This document shows positions 1 through 8,907 of a DNA stretch of 50,039 nt, one piece after another; position 1 is the first letter of the stretch, and each line of letters begins with the position of its first letter. Position numbers and translations under genes: made by a program. A model generated the notes under the pieces. That model ran no database searches and had not been told where the DNA came from. It saw nothing but the letters and a program-made list of their open reading frames with translations. Source of the DNA: Pseudomonadota bacterium (GTDB lineage: Bacteria; Desulfobacterota; Syntrophorhabdia; Syntrophorhabdales; Syntrophorhabdaceae); contig JAPLKB010000047.1 in assembly GCA_026388275.1 (NCBI GenBank), forward strand, positions 1 to 50,039, written 5' to 3'.

Positions 1-46
1 CGACGAAATAATCAGCAAAGCTCGGCGTGGTGAATTTATCTGTCAT
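1..46 (-). CDS. 5' end of an unrecognised gene, runs off the window
   Basis: The ATG at 46-44 opens a reading frame (MTDKFTTPSFADYFV) that leaves the window at position 1. I do not recognise the family. The start is supported by an AAGGAG site just upstream and by a partner at 29844 on the plus strand that begins VTNKFDTPGFADYFI and has the same upstream sequence, including a matching promoter. It lies downstream of the dead BON gene at 149-463 but has its own promoter. Confidence 0.6.
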   Translation of the reverse strand, partial: MTDKFTTPSFADYFV

Positions 47-77
47 GAGGATGACTCCTTGGAGTGGGATAATCATC

Positions 78-106
78 AATATACCATATATATCATATAG
101 TTACAA
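78..106 (-). promoter_or_regulatory. Sigma70-type promoter for the gene at 1-46
   Basis: Read on the minus strand, TTGTAA (106-101) and TATATT (83-78) are separated by 17 bp. The same two boxes, spacing and flanking bases occur at 29785-29813 ahead of the related gene there. Conservation of the pair supports the call; no transcript data are available. Confidence 0.55.
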
Positions 107-148
107 GCTATTTCAGGGTAAATTACCGTGCAAAGGTCTTATAGTAGT

Positions 149-463
149 TTACTTCACGATCAGATTATTCCTTACGGATTTTACCCCTCCGACACCCCTT
201 GCTATTTGATCCGCTTTGTTTAAGGCATCCTGAGAATTCACAAAGCCGCTCAGTTGGACGGTGCCCTTGCGAGTTTCAACGCTGATTTGAAATGACTTGA
301 GAAAATCATCATTTGCAAGTAGTGATTTTACCTTCGTCGTGATGACCGAGTCATCAACGAATTCACCTGTACTTTCCTATTTGGGTGAAGATGCACAGGC
401 CACAAAGGTGGTTATTAGCATAAGCATGAGCAAATAACTGATAAAAACATTTCTTTTTTTCAT
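149..463 (-). pseudogene. BON-domain lipoprotein gene killed by an amber codon
   Basis: This is a close paralogue of the intact BON lipoprotein gene at 6660-6974, with the same 105-codon length, the same AAGGAGG ribosome site and closely similar 5' sequence. Codon 29, CAG in the intact copy, is TAG here (377-379), just after the lipobox cysteine region, so only a signal peptide stub would be made. The rest of the frame is still open to a TAA at 151-149, which suggests recent inactivation. A readthrough product or a sequencing error is possible. BON domains bind membranes and phospholipids in the periplasm. Confidence 0.85.
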
Positions 464-605
464 AGTGGTCATCCTCCTTGTAATAAATTTGGTGGTGAAT
501 GTGTATGGCATTGCTCACATCCTGTTATGTTTAATCCCTTCTCAGGCTCTGGAGATATCGCAGCAAGCCATCTACAGTACGATACCAGAAGCACTGACTC
601 ATGTC

Positions 606-670
606 TGTCACAGAATTAACAATTATTTTGTAGTATTCTCATTAATAAGCATATCGTCTTTTTTGCGACA
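606..670. repeat. TGT-spaced intergenic element, copy A (long form)
   Basis: Begins TGTCACAG and ends TTTTTTGCGACA. It is preceded by the ACGATACCAGAAGCACTGAC segment shared with copies at 7.2 and 30.0 kb. It lies 143 bp upstream of the dead BON gene at 149-463 and past the stop of the DUF5329 gene. Confidence 0.85.
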
Positions 671-727
671 AGGATTTGTAACCTATCAATTCTGCGAGAA
701 AATCACCGGAAATCCCAGAAGGACATG

Positions 728-1105
728 TTATTCTTTCATGGATCTTCTGTATTCTTTCAGAACCTTTTTCATCCACTCGTCACAGCGTAATTCTTCCCCT
801 TCTTTTGTCCTGACCATGTATGGTTGATCTGTCTGAAGACTTTTGGTGGCAGCAAATTGGATAAAATCTTCGGGGGTTGCAATCTGGTTCTTGAAATACT
901 GACGCTTAGTTTTCATGTGAGATGAGGCCTGCTTACCAGTGTAAGATTGACCATTCCGAATAAAGATATAATCGGATTTTGCAACAAAAGCCAGCAGGTA
1001 CTCAATTGTCTCGTTTGTATTTTCCCAGGATCTCGTATTTTCAGCAAGGACCATGGTAGAAGCAAGAATAATTAATATGACCGCAATGATTAGTTGTCTC
1101 TTCAT
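728..1105 (-). CDS. DUF5329 (YfeK-like) secreted protein
   Basis: A 125-aa protein with an N-terminal signal peptide (MKRQLIIAVILIILASTMVLA). The core carries the family pattern seen in E. coli YfeK: FIRNGQSY, then a short helix with SSHMKTK, then TPEDFIQFAATKS and QPYMV. Function is unknown; export to the periplasm is expected. A second family member lies at 36074-36439 on the other strand, sharing NG-x-x-Y, the EDFI motif, and the AxKS and PY positions. The gene is followed by repeat copy A and preceded, 35 bp away, by the end of the DUF3943 gene, so the two may be cotranscribed. Confidence 0.8.
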   Translation of the reverse strand: MKRQLIIAVILIILASTMVLAENTRSWENTNETIEYLLAFVAKSDYIFIRNGQSYTGKQASSHMKTKRQYFKNQIATPEDFIQFAATKSLQTDQPYMVRTKEGEELRCDEWMKKVLKEYRRSMKE

Positions 1106-1139
1106 ATTCTTTTCTCTGTTAACTCCAGTTTACAGGACA

Positions 1140-2870
1140 TCAGCGCCACTCGACAGCGCCGAATTTAGTATCGCCGAGTAAGGTGTAAACGAGGCTGAAT
1201 GTCCCCGCTGTCTGGCGACTGTCGGCCCGGTCAGAATAGTGCGCATCCCGACCCGATGCCATGTAATGGATTCCGAGAGCATGGCGGCCGTAGATGCGAA
1301 CTGTGAGCCCCATGTTCAGGCGGCCGATGGTCTCATTTCCTCCTGTCTCGGTGGAGCCCATGCCGCTGATATAGTACCCGCGAGCCGTCGCGTCAAGCAT
1401 GGCCTTGTCGTCAAGGATGAGACGGAGCGCAAGGAGTCCCTGCGGAGCGATGCCGTAGTGGTAGTCCCGTTCTCCTGATCCGGAGATGTTGCCGGCTGCG
1501 CCGTAGCCAACGCCGCCAAGTGCCGAGCCCTGGAGCGCCACCTTTTGAGTGAGCCACCATTGAAAGGTAGTGCCGAGAGAGGCGGACGTGCTTGAGACAC
1601 GGAAGATTTGCGGCGATATATAATCATAGCCGCCGTAAAGTCCCCATACGCCTCTATAGGATTCGCCTGCTTCATATTTCTTTCCAAAGAGTAGACCACG
1701 AATCATGACATCCTCGAGGAGGTTGTCCGGATTGCTGGTAGCCATGGCCTCAAAGTGGAAGTAATCAAAGGGGCGCGTATAGTCATAGCCCGGCTTCCCG
1801 GGAAGCCCATAGGCCATGGAGAAGTCCATAGTCCCCTCTGTCCCGCCGACGGGGCTCAGACTGCCCTGGTCTTTCACGCGGTCGGTAAAAAAAGCACCGA
1901 ATCTCAAGCGCCAGAAAGTGGCCGGATTATGGCTTGGGAAGACAGGCGTGAAACGTTCACCGAAGACAAGGCGGTTAAAGCCGGTAGGGGGCGATATCAG
2001 TGTAGCGCCCAGCTCACGCCAGAACCCCGGGTTTTCGCAGCCGCTCTCGAGCAGCAGGCTGGCTATCCGGAAAAGCGGCTCCCCGAAAAAGGCTCCTGCA
2101 ATACCGCTGGCGATCTGGTCATTGATGGAGGGCGACGTTGTCTCACCACCCATTTCCCAAAGAAAACTGCCCGCGAAGGTATAGGCGGACGACTCCCAGA
2201 AATTGAGCCCGGCCGATCGCGCGAATCCGTAGTAGATGGACCCCTGGTACGGATGCAATAGCTGATTTACCTTGAAGGCGTCCTGGTCGAACCCCCATGG
2301 GCCATGGTCGACGTGGTCCCGGAAGGTGGACCAGGTCACGCTGTAGACTTTTTTCCCATCCTGTTCCTCATTGGGGCTGGCAATCCGGTTGTACCCATTG
2401 AGGGCCAGAATGAAGGCCGGGATTTCGAGGGCCGGGATTAGGTAGCTCTTGCCAGCCCCTGTATCCCAATTCAAGACTGGTGTCTGCATCTTGGGCTTGT
2501 ACTTCAACCATCCTTTCTTGGCCATAGCGATATTTATGTTCCTATTAGGGGTTATATCGGAAAGCTCAATCATGCCCGATGTCAGTATATTGTCATATCC
2601 TGTTTTTGACGAAATGAGGATGTAGTTTCCCGGTGATGGAACGACCACCGAATAGTTACCCGACGCATCAGTAATACCCGTTCCTGCCAACATACCGGTA
2701 CTCACATCGCTTATTGTGATGATCACCCCTTCAATGCCCCTGTTATTTGAGGAATCCCTTATGGAACCCGCAATACTGCCTTGGGCAAAGGCCCAACTGT
2801 TCACAGCTATCAATCCGCACGCGAAGATCATCGCAATAATTGTTTTGAATACTATTTTATGGCGTTTCAT
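1140..2870 (-). CDS. Outer-membrane DUF3943 protein with N-terminal carboxypeptidase-regulatory-like domain
   Basis: A 576-aa protein. Residues 1-30 are a signal peptide. Residues about 31-115 form a carboxypeptidase-regulatory-like (CarboxypepD_reg) beta domain: GSIAGSIRDSSNNRGIEGVI, TGITDASGNYSVVVPSPG. From about residue 190 comes the DUF3943 signature: FKVNQLLHPYQGSIYYGFAR, GLNFWESSAYTFAGSFLWEM and GE-x-x-x-PSIND. The C-terminal half alternates aromatic and polar residues and ends in a beta strand with W-R, fitting an outer-membrane barrel. Function is unknown. It probably belongs with the next two upstream genes in one envelope cluster. The start follows a purine-rich GGGAGG site. Confidence 0.8.
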   Translation of the reverse strand: MKRHKIVFKTIIAMIFACGLIAVNSWAFAQGSIAGSIRDSSNNRGIEGVIITISDVSTGMLAGTGITDASGNYSVVVPSPGNYILISSKTGYDNILTSGMIELSDITPNRNINIAMAKKGWLKYKPKMQTPVLNWDTGAGKSYLIPALEIPAFILALNGYNRIASPNEEQDGKKVYSVTWSTFRDHVDHGPWGFDQDAFKVNQLLHPYQGSIYYGFARSAGLNFWESSAYTFAGSFLWEMGGETTSPSINDQIASGIAGAFFGEPLFRIASLLLESGCENPGFWRELGATLISPPTGFNRLVFGERFTPVFPSHNPATFWRLRFGAFFTDRVKDQGSLSPVGGTEGTMDFSMAYGLPGKPGYDYTRPFDYFHFEAMATSNPDNLLEDVMIRGLLFGKKYEAGESYRGVWGLYGGYDYISPQIFRVSSTSASLGTTFQWWLTQKVALQGSALGGVGYGAAGNISGSGERDYHYGIAPQGLLALRLILDDKAMLDATARGYYISGMGSTETGGNETIGRLNMGLTVRIYGRHALGIHYMASGRDAHYSDRADSRQTAGTFSLVYTLLGDTKFGAVEWR

Positions 2871-3012
2871 GATTTTATTCCCTCCCTATAAAACGGCATC
2901 CGGAAAACAATTAAAATTGCATTTGGATTTGGAGCAAACCTAACAATATAGAGTAATCCCCAGGGCTTGCTAAATTAGCTGAAATAAATTCTTGTTATTC
3001 TGGTAATTCCCT

Positions 3013-3966
3013 TCAAAACCGGTAACTGAACCCGCCCATAAATACATCGGTGTCACGGCTGTAGTCGGTAATTATCCGGCTAAAGGCAGCGCGTATCGCG
3101 AAGCATGGATGAAACCGGTAAGCAGCCATGAAACTGAGGTCTCCAGCTATTGTAGTTCTCTGTCCATCATCACCGCTGTATTTGTCACGAGCAAAATAAG
3201 GACCGGCGCCGATGCCAAGAACCAGATGATCGTTGAAGAAATCCCGTACAGCCCATAGTTGAGTGTTAACACCCCAGCGGCCGATGGGGCGGGTATCACC
3301 TTCATTGAGCCAGGCGACCGTCCAGTCCATATAGCGGAAAAGCTTGCGCCGGTATTCGACGCTCATGGCAGTGTCCTTCTCCCCCCTAGTGCTGTTCAGG
3401 ACCGTTTGGCCAAGCAAAAGGGTGATTTCATTGTCAGTCTTCCACGCACTCTGGGCTGGTTTGGGCTGTGAGGGCTTGGCATCAAGCAGATAGCCGATCC
3501 CGAAGGTAGCCGATAGGGTGTCGAAGCTATGTTGGGTCGCAATGTAGTTGAGACGCACCTGGAGCAAAAAAGGGCTTAGCCCCAGCCATGTGGCGGTCGC
3601 GCTGGAGATGATCCCAAAGCCGTGGGCGTCCTCGTAGATATCTCTCACAGCGGTGACCTTTGTATCGGCATACGCAAAGGGCCCGACGCCAAGGGCTAAG
3701 GACAAACGTGGATCAAGTATTGTTGTACGCCCCCAAATTTGGGCAGCAAGGCCATCGCGATAGTGGTTCGGTTGGTGACCCTCGTTTATATAGGAAAAGC
3801 TAAATGCGGTGTGTTCTCCGAGGGCCTGCCGGTAAGTGACCGACCACTGCATTGCTGCAGTGCCTGTTTTGACGTCCTGCGTAACCCCGGCGTTGACATA
3901 AACCTCCTGAGCCATGGCGGGGTGCGCCAGAATGACAAACAGTAGTGCAAAAATAATCTTCTTCAT
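3013..3966 (-). CDS. Outer-membrane beta-barrel protein with internal duplication
   Basis: A 317-aa protein with a signal peptide (MKKIIFALLFVILAHPAMAQ) and two homologous halves. Each half contains a segment like TAMQWSVTYRQAL...FSYINEG (about 40-65) or TAMSVEYRRKLF...VAWLNEG (about 200-225), followed by W-x-x-x-D/R-x-x-L and LGVGPFAYAD or LGIGAGPYFARD. The last residue is Phe after SYR, the usual barrel insertion signal. I chose ATG 3966 over the in-frame GTG at 3972 because the AAGAGG site fits it better. No function can be assigned; a PagL/OmpW-like small barrel fold is possible. Confidence 0.65.
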   Translation of the reverse strand: MKKIIFALLFVILAHPAMAQEVYVNAGVTQDVKTGTAAMQWSVTYRQALGEHTAFSFSYINEGHQPNHYRDGLAAQIWGRTTILDPRLSLALGVGPFAYADTKVTAVRDIYEDAHGFGIISSATATWLGLSPFLLQVRLNYIATQHSFDTLSATFGIGYLLDAKPSQPKPAQSAWKTDNEITLLLGQTVLNSTRGEKDTAMSVEYRRKLFRYMDWTVAWLNEGDTRPIGRWGVNTQLWAVRDFFNDHLVLGIGAGPYFARDKYSGDDGQRTTIAGDLSFMAAYRFHPCFAIRAAFSRIITDYSRDTDVFMGGFSYRF

Positions 3967-4000
3967 GTCCACCTCTTAAAATATTTTAGGGTAGGATGAA

Positions 4001-6433
4001 TCATCGAGGCTTCTCCTGCTGTCCGGGCCCGACTTGAGACTTATCCTTCTGACCAGGCCTTGCCGGAGCAACACTATCAGATTTTACAGCAGCATCATCC
4101 TTCTGTTCCGTTTTTGCAGCGGGCTTGTCTTTCTCACTCGGTTTTACGGGCGTAGCCTGTTTAGGTGGTTGTTGTTCGGGTTTTGCCGGTGTTACGTGTT
4201 CCGGTTGTTGAACCGGTTTCACAGGTGCCACATGCTCAGGGATTACAATTTTTTTGGGCTGACCCGGTTGTGCCGGTGCTGTGTGCTGAGGCACGACAAC
4301 CTGACCGGGACGTTCCTTCTGACCCTGTTTTACAGGTGTCGCATGTTCGGGTATGACAACCTGGCCTATCTGACCCTGTTTTGCCGGTGCTACATGTTCG
4401 GGCACCACGGCCTGACCCGGATGTTCGGGTTGTGCCGGTGCTGTGTGCTGAGGCACGACAACCTGTCTCGCTTGACCTGGCTTTGCCGGTGCCACGTGCT
4501 GAGGCACAACGACCTGACCGGGAGGCCCGGCTTGGCTCGATCTTGCCGGTAATACGTGTTCAGGTATTACAACCGTAGCTGTTTGACCCGGTTGTGCCGG
4601 TGCTGTGTGCTGAGGCACGACAACCTGACCTGGACGTTCCTTCTGACCCTGTTTTACCGGAGTCGCATGTTCGGGTATGACAACCTTGCCTATCTGACCA
4701 GGTCTTGCCAGTGCCGTGTGTTCTGGCACCACAGTTTGACTCGGGTGTTCAGGTTGTGCCGGTGCTGTGTGCTGAGGCACTACAACCTGTCTCTTTTGAC
4801 CTGGCCTTGCCAGCGCCACATACTGAGGTACAACAACCTGAGCAGGCTGGACTTTGGAGGTTCCCCTTCCGGCACCTTTAATCTCCCTCTGCTGGAACTT
4901 TATTTCCGATTTGGGCTGATTCACTTGATTGGCTGGTACGATATAGTTCGTGGTCTTAGGGGGTTCAATCCGGGCCTCACGGTTAACCTTGCCCTCCCCG
5001 ATTCTCTTTACCTGTTGTTGGACCACGCCAGCATTTTCTTTCTTGCTACTCTGAATTGTTGCCTCATTCTGCTTGATTCGATTTACCACGGTATTGTGAG
5101 GCTTTTCCTTCACCGTGGCGTTGGTATAGTTAAACCGCTGTTTGTTTGTCGTGTAATTGTTCATCACGGTGTTATTGATGACCGGAGCTGCACGGTAGTT
5201 GTTGATGATGGTATTGGAGTTTATATTGGTCGCTCTTACATTCCTGTAATTGTTCACACGGTAAAAATCGTTCTGAGGGACCACGATGGCACGGTTTGCA
5301 TAAGCATAATTCCGGATATTAATGTTTAATTGCACAAGATTGACATTGGTTACGACCACCTCATGAGGACCTCCCCAGTTGCGGTGACTGTAATAGGTCT
5401 CGCGCGGCGCCAGAGGCACCCACCCCACATAAACTCCACTGTGAATCCATGAAACTCTTCCGGGACTCCAGAATAAGCCAATGTCGAGAAGAGGAAGACC
5501 GACGCGCATGCTCACCACAGGCGGAGCCCAATACCAGTGATTCCGGGTGTAAATCCAGTTGCCGTAATGGTGGGTAACATAACCGAAGGGTTCTTCCGGA
5601 ATCCATGTTTGATCCCCGTCCCAATCAGTCCAGCGCCCTGCTGTGAAGGGCGACCATCCCGCACTCACGGTCGTAGGCCGCCAGAACCTGCGATCTCTGC
5701 CCTCATAGGGAATATTCTCCCATCTCCCGTTCTCTTCAAGGACATATGCTTCAGGTTGGAGGCCTGGTGGAAGATATCCGACCGATTTCCCTCCCATCCT
5801 GGCCTTTGATGCCCAGAAGTTTTCCCGGGTATTATTCCATGCATCCCAGTTGGGATCAATACCGCCACCCTCTGAAGTTACCTGGTTCTGGTCGGCAAGG
5901 ATTGAAGGGTTCCCTGGAGATATTTCATACCTGGAATTGGTTGCAGCGTGTACAAAGGTAATCTTTCCTTTTACTGACACAGCTTCCGCAGAGTTTTCGC
6001 CCACATAGAAATCAAAAATCGCTCCGGGATAGGCCAGGACATACCCGAAGGGGCTTGTTGTTTTGATGACTGTATCGGATCCTTTGTTATAGAAACGGGC
6101 CATGCCCGAAGCTACATCCATTTCGGCCACATCCGTGTCAAGGGCAATAAACTGAATCTGAGTGTTGTCTCCAATCCTGATCCAGGTCCCGTTGGGGACA
6201 ACAAGCTCGGCCATGCCCTCATTTCCCGTGTAAAGGGTATCCCCTGTACTAAAAGGTGCATCCCTAACTGCAGCTACCCAGTCTTTCTCCTCGGGAACAT
6301 AACGGAGCAGATCTCCTTCGATAGTATATATGCGACCAACCACTACTGCCGGTGCATCTGCGGCCAGAGCTGAAGGAACTATCGCCACGATTGCAAAAAA
6401 CAAACAGATCATCAATTCAACCCATCTCTTCAT
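4001..6433 (-). CDS. FecR-like / DUF6600 secreted protein with long Pro-rich repeat tail
   Basis: An 810-aa protein. Residues 1-24 are a signal peptide. About 30-185 form a FecR-like beta domain (GDTLYTGNEGMAELVVPNGT, IRIGDNTQIQF). About 215-375 match DUF6600, rich in Trp and Tyr (RFWRPTTVSAGWSPFTAGRW, YVTHHYGNWIYTRNHWYW, WVPLAPRETYY). An Asn-rich linker follows (about 380-480), then a tail from about residue 530 built of 12 or more units like VVVPQHTAPAQPGQ, ending in a Lys/Glu-rich segment. Unlike true FecR regulators it has no partner sigma factor or TonB receptor here. It is likely an envelope or surface structural protein. Confidence 0.75.
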   Translation of the reverse strand: MKRWVELMICLFFAIVAIVPSALAADAPAVVVGRIYTIEGDLLRYVPEEKDWVAAVRDAPFSTGDTLYTGNEGMAELVVPNGTWIRIGDNTQIQFIALDTDVAEMDVASGMARFYNKGSDTVIKTTSPFGYVLAYPGAIFDFYVGENSAEAVSVKGKITFVHAATNSRYEISPGNPSILADQNQVTSEGGGIDPNWDAWNNTRENFWASKARMGGKSVGYLPPGLQPEAYVLEENGRWENIPYEGRDRRFWRPTTVSAGWSPFTAGRWTDWDGDQTWIPEEPFGYVTHHYGNWIYTRNHWYWAPPVVSMRVGLPLLDIGLFWSPGRVSWIHSGVYVGWVPLAPRETYYSHRNWGGPHEVVVTNVNLVQLNINIRNYAYANRAIVVPQNDFYRVNNYRNVRATNINSNTIINNYRAAPVINNTVMNNYTTNKQRFNYTNATVKEKPHNTVVNRIKQNEATIQSSKKENAGVVQQQVKRIGEGKVNREARIEPPKTTNYIVPANQVNQPKSEIKFQQREIKGAGRGTSKVQPAQVVVPQYVALARPGQKRQVVVPQHTAPAQPEHPSQTVVPEHTALARPGQIGKVVIPEHATPVKQGQKERPGQVVVPQHTAPAQPGQTATVVIPEHVLPARSSQAGPPGQVVVPQHVAPAKPGQARQVVVPQHTAPAQPEHPGQAVVPEHVAPAKQGQIGQVVIPEHATPVKQGQKERPGQVVVPQHTAPAQPGQPKKIVIPEHVAPVKPVQQPEHVTPAKPEQQPPKQATPVKPSEKDKPAAKTEQKDDAAVKSDSVAPARPGQKDKSQVGPGQQEKPR
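4120..4840. repeat. In-gene tandem repeats with higher-order duplication
   Basis: About twelve units of 45-60 nt encode V-V-x-P-(E/Q)-H-x-x-P-(A/V)-x-(P/Q)-(G/E)-Q. A larger block occurs twice: QHTAPAQPEHP, then VVPEH, then QGQIG, then VVIPEHATPVKQGQKERPGQ, then QHTAPAQPGQ. The nucleotide sequences of the two blocks are nearly the same, so the array grew recently by unequal exchange. Unit boundaries are approximate. Confidence 0.85.
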
Positions 6434-6562
6434 TATTTCTCCTCTTCTAATAACTCTGCCGGTTTCTTATGTTGACTAAAACATTGCATTTAGTGAAAAA
6501 TCTTTACAAGTCCCTTGGCTGATTGCCCCATGGTAGTTCATTTCTCAGGCCATAACATAGAA

Positions 6563-6598
6563 ACCTTAAAGACAGAGCCGTGGCTCTGTCTTTAAGGT
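6563..6598 (-). terminator. Strong hairpin after the BON gene
   Basis: A perfect 17-bp inverted repeat (ACCTTAAAGACAGAGCC and its complement) has only GT between the arms. It lies 62 bp past the stop of the BON gene at 6660-6974. On the minus strand the hairpin is followed by TTTCTATG, a short T tract, so it may work as a terminator or 3' stabiliser. Confidence 0.6.
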
Positions 6599-6659
6599 CC
6601 TCAATCATCATGTGACTACCATGCTCCATTTCTGGAAAGATAACAGTCTGTGGGATTGT

Positions 6660-6974
6660 TCACTTCACGGCCAGATTATTCATGACGGATTTGACCCCAC
6701 CGACGCCCCTTGCTATTTGGTCCGCTTTGTTAACAGCGTTTTGAGAATCAACAAAGCCGCTTAGTTGGACAACACCCTTGCGAGTTTCAACGCTGATCTT
6801 GAATGACTTAAGAAAGTCATCGTTTGCAAGTAATGTTTTTATTTTCGTCGTGATAACCGAGTCGTCAACGAATTCACCCGTACTTTCCTGTTTAGGTGTC
6901 GATGCGCAGGCAACAAAGGTGGCGATCAGCATAAGCATGACCAGATAACTGATAAGGATATTTCTTTTTTTCAT
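6660..6974 (-). CDS. BON-domain lipoprotein
   Basis: A 104-aa protein. A lipoprotein signal ends in ATFVAC (Cys22), and one BON domain covers about 35-104: VDDSVITTKIKTLLANDDFL, VVQLSGFVDSQNAVNKA, then GVKSVMNNL. BON domains (OsmY type) bind phospholipid membranes and are induced by osmotic and envelope stress. I start it at ATG 6974, eight bases after AAGGAGG, rather than at an upstream in-frame Met. It is the intact twin of the dead gene at 149-463. Repeat copy B lies 266 bp upstream, and about 120 bp of sequence between it and the gene is absent from the twin locus. Confidence 0.85.
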   Translation of the reverse strand: MKKRNILISYLVMLMLIATFVACASTPKQESTGEFVDDSVITTKIKTLLANDDFLKSFKISVETRKGVVQLSGFVDSQNAVNKADQIARGVGGVKSVMNNLAVK

Positions 6975-7239
6975 AGCGGTGCTCCTCCTTGTGATAAGTT
7001 TGGTGGTAAATTTGTATAACATTGCCACATCCTGTTATGTTCAATCCCTTCTCCGGTCTTGGAGATATCGCAGCAAGTCCATTACATAAAGATCATGCTC
7101 CTGAATGGGACTAATGCTCTGTCTTTCTTTCTGTGAGAACAAAGGTTTTAACCGGGCGATTCCACGATCACAACAAGCCTTTATCAATTGCACCAGGAAA
7201 ACCATATACAGTACGATACCAGAAGCACTTATTCCTGTC

Positions 7240-7281
7240 TGTCGCAGAACCAACAATTATGTTGTCATCTTTTTTGTGACA
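7240..7281. repeat. TGT-spaced intergenic element, copy B (short form)
   Basis: TGTCGCAG to TTTGTGACA, 42 bp. It lacks exactly one 24-bp period relative to the long copies. The right half, TGTCA-N9-TGACA, is a perfect 5-bp inverted repeat. Upstream of the intact BON gene at 6660-6974. Confidence 0.85.
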
Positions 7282-7460
7282 GAGTTATGGTTTGAATTCA
7301 TTTAAAATTTCGCATTGATAACTAAAGCCGCAAAGATAAAGTAAATTACAACCGCCAGAGGCGGTGACATGCTAAAGGAATCGTTGGTCATACTTTGAAA
7401 ACCGTAGACAAGATTATTAATGATATAAGGCCTTTGAATAATCTCCTTTACGAAAGGGGC

Positions 7461-8090
7461 TCATTTACGGTTCTTCAAACCATCAATAAGCTGTCCCAGG
7501 AGTTTGAGCTGTTCCTGCTGAATTGCGATTAGTTCGCTCCACTGTTTCTCTCTGAGTCCATCTACTTTATCGTGGAGCATCATTATTTCGAGTTCTGACT
7601 TTAGATTTACCTCATAGTCGTGTTCGGCAGCCAGGCGATCCCTATGGGCTTGCCTGTTCTGGGACATCAGTATTACCGGTGCCTGAATAGCAGCCAACAT
7701 TGACAGGACAAGATTTAAGAGAATATAAGGATAAGGATCGAAAGTGGTGTTAAATTTGAGAAGAAGGAACCAGTTGAGCGCAATCCAAAGGAAAAGTACG
7801 GTCCCGAACAGTGAGATGAAGATCCAGGAGCCGCCGAAAGCCGCTACACGATCCGCGAGTTGCTGGCCAAATGTCAATTGGTCGGCAAACTCTTGAGACG
7901 TGTTCCTTGCAATATGAGTCCTTGAGGCAAGGTGGCGTGCAACATTCCTTTCTTGTTCGCCTAAGTCTTCGCATTTCGAGTGAAACAGTTGTTCCGCGAT
8001 CTCGTGTTCCTTCTGGCTCGCTTTCTCGGCTTGTTTTACCTTTTTCACATTCTCAGAAATTGGCTTATTTTGCTCATTTGATTTTCTCAA
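7461..8090 (-). CDS. DUF1003 membrane protein
   Basis: A protein of about 209 aa. The N-terminal third is charged and helical (about 1-70). The DUF1003 core follows: FADQLTFGQQLADRVAAFGGSW leading into a first membrane segment (IFISLFGTVLFLWIALNWFLLL), an FDPYPYILLNLVLSMLAAIQ motif with the second segment, then APVILMSQNRQAHRDR and a coiled C-terminus. Function is unknown. The first ATG (8102) has no ribosome site and in fact contains GGAGGG, so I place the start at the TTG at 8090, about 6 bases after GGAGGG. It is transcribed away from the 1.2-kb gap that separates it from the stress protein at 9272. Confidence 0.8.
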   Translation of the reverse strand: MRKSNEQNKPISENVKKVKQAEKASQKEHEIAEQLFHSKCEDLGEQERNVARHLASRTHIARNTSQEFADQLTFGQQLADRVAAFGGSWIFISLFGTVLFLWIALNWFLLLKFNTTFDPYPYILLNLVLSMLAAIQAPVILMSQNRQAHRDRLAAEHDYEVNLKSELEIMMLHDKVDGLREKQWSELIAIQQEQLKLLGQLIDGLKNRK

Positions 8091-8220
8091 TATTCCCTCC
8101 ATTAATTTACAACAGCCGCTCGTGAAATGGCTGTGTCTCTGTTTTCATTTATAACATTGTATTGTGAATTCATACAAGTTCCGCAGCTTTTCAGGAAGCC
8201 ATAGCCCTCATTACTCTCAC

Positions 8221-8430
8221 CTACCGGATTCCGGGTGAGGGCATAACATTGCTATAAATAAGGGCACGAAAACTTTTACCTACAGCACGCTTCAGTGCGT
8301 CCCTCAGGTCTTGCCCCCAGCTTTGTGTAGACTCCGTGATAGGCATGGCGTGGAGATCTTCTATCGGTTTGATATTGAGCAAAGGAATAGGCACGGACGT
8401 AGCTCCATTGATTCCGTTAGCGGCATCTTC
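8221..8430 (-). pseudogene. Possible gene remnant without start codon
   Basis: An open stretch between TAA (8433-8431) and TAG (8223-8221) reads ...SVPIPLLNIKPIEDLHAMPI then TESTQSWGQDLRDALKRAVG and so on for about 69 codons. It has a protein-like composition but no ATG near its beginning. I cannot name a family. It may be the 3' remnant of a lost gene, or chance. Confidence 0.25.
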
Positions 8431-8633
8431 TTACAAAGTTTATGGGACGATTTAACAATGTAATAGTACAAGTGTACTCCATCGTTTTTTCTATCATCAA
8501 AATAATACAATCTTTAGAAAACCCCTCATAACATAATGATGCACACCTGCCTGACATCACTTTCATCCTAAATGTTTTGGGTATTCCCCTCGCTGATAAA
8601 TGAAATACGCTGCCAGGGATCTACTTGCTCTGT

Positions 8634-8714
8634 TAATTAGTTTCTCGTCCGGAATTTCCGGATGGACACTAATTAGAGAAGCGGAGAAGAGATGGGGGGA
8701 TTCCTCTTCTCCGC
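8634..8714. other. Two adjacent strong hairpins in a divergent gap
   Basis: The first structure pairs TAATTAGT (8634-8641) with ACTAATTA (8668-8675) around a nested palindrome TCCGGAATTTCCGGA. The second pairs GCGGAGAAGAG (8681-8691) with its exact complement at 8704-8714 across a 12-nt G-rich loop. No gene ends here, so these are not ordinary terminators for known genes. They could belong to a small RNA or a mobile-element scar. Confidence 0.6.
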
Positions 8715-8907
8715 TGATGAAATAGGACCCGATGGGTGTCCTTTCCGAACAATAGGGGAACTGGTTTCATTTCTTAAATTCCCTTTACAGTGTTATATCT
8801 GTTCAGGCAATTCATATCCGACAGAGGAGCTGCCTTCATGATATGTTTTCCATATCTGTACAACGCAAAATACAGAAATTACTGTATAACAGAAAGCCTC
8901 TAATGTC

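Noticed and set aside
1239-2261. Several open frames on both strands inside the DUF3943 gene
   Set aside because: The DUF3943 frame has a signal peptide, recognised domains and proper ends; the others have none.
4034-5329. Long plus-strand open frames opposite the FecR-type gene, rich in Cys, Leu and Arg
   Set aside because: They mirror the repeat-coding strand, have no ribosome sites, and their composition is that of an antisense shadow.
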